Assembly: GCA_002332755.1 (NCBI GenBank)
Contig: DDBO01000069.1
Span: 1 to 41,448, forward strand
DNA from: Bacteroidales bacterium UBA2030
Lineage (GTDB): Bacteria > Bacteroidota > Bacteroidia > Bacteroidales > TTA-H9
Direction of reading: 5' to 3'
Length of the DNA: 41,448 nucleotides
Positions within the stretch are counted from its first letter, which is position 1, and each line of letters starts with the position of its first letter. Below, piece by piece: positions 40,424 through 41,448 of the stretch. Made by a program: the position numbers and the translations under genes. The notes under the pieces are model-generated. The model was not told where the DNA came from. It did not search any database and was given only the letters and a program-made list of their open reading frames with translations.

Positions 40424-40882
40424 ATGAAAAGATGGTTATGTATATTGTGGGTATCGTTGGCTATTGGTACCATGGGTTGTGGAGACAAGGGGAATAATAC
40501 CAATGCCGGCGAATTGGTAAAAAACCCGGTCTCATTGGCAGGAAATGCTGATGCAGGCCAAATGCCGGTTATCCAGTTCGATAAAACTATTCACGATTTT
40601 GGACGTGTACTGGCAGGAGAAAAAATTAGTTACAGTTTCAAATTTCGCAACACAGGTAAAAGCGACCTGTTAATTACCAAGGTAAGTGCAAGTTGTGGTT
40701 GTACTGTGCCTGAATGGCCAAAAACACCGATTGCTCCCGGAGAAGAAGGTTATATTACCGTTACTTTCAATACCTCAGGGCGCAAAGGTTTACAACACAA
40801 GTCCGTAACAGTGTTGGCTAATACCAATCCCAATACTACTATACTGAATATCCAGGCCGAAATTTATCAACCCGAAAATTAA
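40424..40882 (+). CDS. DUF1573 lipoprotein
   Basis: A 152-residue lipoprotein (MKRWLCILWVSLAIGTMGC, then GDKGNN) with one DUF1573 Ig-like domain (~52-145): DKTIHDFGRVLAGEKISYSF, ASCGCTVPEWPKTPIAPGE and GYITVTFNTSGRKG. The paired CGC cysteines are typical. Function is unknown, although the family is very common in Bacteroidota and often precedes yajC, as here (21 bp). Confidence 0.9.
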   Translation: MKRWLCILWVSLAIGTMGCGDKGNNTNAGELVKNPVSLAGNADAGQMPVIQFDKTIHDFGRVLAGEKISYSFKFRNTGKSDLLITKVSASCGCTVPEWPKTPIAPGEEGYITVTFNTSGRKGLQHKSVTVLANTNPNTTILNIQAEIYQPEN

Positions 40883-40903
40883 TTTTCAAACACCCAATAA
40901 ATT

Positions 40904-41239
40904 ATGTTTATGACTTTGTTTAATGTTTTTCTTTTTGGACCTCAGCCCGGTCAGCAGGGCAATCCGTTTACCTCTCTTTTGCCTTTACTACTCATTATCC
41001 TTGTGTTTTATTTCTTCTTTATTCGTCCTCAAATGAAAAAGGCTAAGGATGAGCGTAAATATCGTGAAAGCCTCAAAAAAGGTGACAAAATCATCACTAT
41101 TGGTGGAATTCATGGAAAAATCGTGGAAGTGGGAGAAACTACTTTTATTATTGAAGTAGAAGACGGCACCAAGCTTAAAATTGAAAAGACAGCTGTTGCG
41201 TTAGGCAGTACTCCGCAAAACCTGGGTGGCAATAAATAA
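40904..41239 (+). CDS. yajC: Preprotein translocase subunit YajC
   Basis: A 111-residue protein: one membrane helix (~26-42, LLPLLLIILVFYFFFI), then RPQMKKAKDERKYRESLKKGDKIITIGG and a small beta domain. YajC associates with the SecDF part of the Sec machinery. ATGs at 40904 and 40910 are both possible. Confidence 0.94.
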   Translation: MFMTLFNVFLFGPQPGQQGNPFTSLLPLLLIILVFYFFFIRPQMKKAKDERKYRESLKKGDKIITIGGIHGKIVEVGETTFIIEVEDGTKLKIEKTAVALGSTPQNLGGNK

Positions 41240-41261
41240 GCAGTTGCTTTTCGTTTTATAG

Positions 41262-41357
41262 CCGGGAAATCCCCATTTTCCAAAACAACCTTGCATTAAT
41301 TATTTTTAATTTCTTTGCGAGATAATCATTCATTTGTTTTTGTAGGGGATTTTCCGG
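41262..41357 (+). other. Long-range stem in the yajC-YbbR leader
   Basis: CCGGGAAATCCCC (41262-41274) can pair with GGGGATTTTCCGG (41345-41357) over 13 bp with one G-U pair. It encloses 70 bases and is followed by TTTTTGCTTTT. It may be a terminator-like or attenuator fold in the RNA leader of the next gene; the inside holds only a weak promoter-like box (TTTCTTTG). No known riboswitch was recognised. Confidence 0.45.
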
Positions 41358-41375
41358 TTTTTGCTTTTAAAATTT

Positions 41376-41448
41376 ATGAAATACTTGAGGCTTAAACCTT
41401 TATTGCATTTTTTAGTCTATCCCGGGAAATTTTTTATTCGCCGTGATT
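41376..41448 (+). CDS. Partial CDS, probable YbbR-domain protein (5' end only)
   Basis: ATG at 41376 opens a frame running off the window: MKYLRLKPLLHFLVYPGKFF and on, with a basic, hydrophobic start suggesting an N-terminal membrane segment. In Bacteroidota the gene after yajC is commonly a YbbR/CdaR-like protein, so this is a synteny-based guess. Confidence 0.5.
   Translation, partial: MKYLRLKPLLHFLVYPGKFFIRRD

Overview
The window is chromosomal DNA from a member of the phylum Bacteroidota, probably an anaerobic or facultatively anaerobic Bacteroidales/Marinilabiliales-type bacterium. Support comes from a complete Bacteroides-aerotolerance (Bat) operon, type IX secretion (PorQ, plus a T9SS-type C-terminal tail on an amylase), repeated TAnnTTTG promoter boxes of the Bacteroidota sigma factor, and the DUF1573-YajC-(YbbR) gene order. 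No phage, transposase, integrase or CRISPR array was seen. The exact taxon cannot be read from the sequence alone.

Left part (1-12.1 kb, all minus strand): an HdrD/HdrE-like iron-sulfur electron-transfer pair and a zinc-ribbon NUDIX hydrolase. Next comes an 860-base non-coding stretch packed with four kinds of repeats: a 7-bp minisatellite, short duplications around a palindrome, a cluster of TGTAAAATAA sites, and a hairpin array with alternating 69/71-bp units. Then the eight-gene operon moxR - DUF58 - BatD-related protein - batA - batB - batC - batD - batE, read from a promoter near 12.09 kb.

Middle (12.2-19 kb): a DUF302 protein, QueE (7-deazaguanine pathway), a secreted beta-propeller-like protein, a Wzx-type polysaccharide flippase, a CcmF-like haem lyase and RmlC (dTDP-rhamnose synthesis).

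The most interesting region is 19.1-25.5 kb, which reads as one transcription unit with a promoter box and a strong terminator. It encodes a Tat-exported molybdopterin oxidoreductase of the PsrA/PhsA type, a four-cluster ferredoxin (PsrB-like), an NrfD-type quinol membrane subunit (PsrC-like), two half-size YeeE/YedE sulfur-compound transporters, and two membrane-anchored rhodanese-fold proteins. Both rhodaneses end in the same tail, AAEGGC, with cysteine as the very last residue. The second has lost its catalytic-loop cysteine, so the terminal cysteine is the only one it has. I propose a periplasmic sulfur relay: reduction (or its reverse) of polysulfide or thiosulfate by the molybdoenzyme, persulfide transfer on SoxY-like C-terminal arms, and uptake through the split YeeE pair. 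That function is inference.

Right part (25.6-41.4 kb): a DUF6265-like/YCII-like secreted protein, RmuC, tRNA-Arg(TCT) next to a second copy of the 7-bp minisatellite, a secreted GH13 amylase, a SNF2 helicase with an upstream lipoprotein, HutI, a GH53 galactanase lipoprotein, PorQ, RlmD, shikimate kinase, a DUF1573 lipoprotein, YajC and the start of a probable YbbR-domain gene. Three convergent gene pairs here have stop codons 0-1 bp apart.
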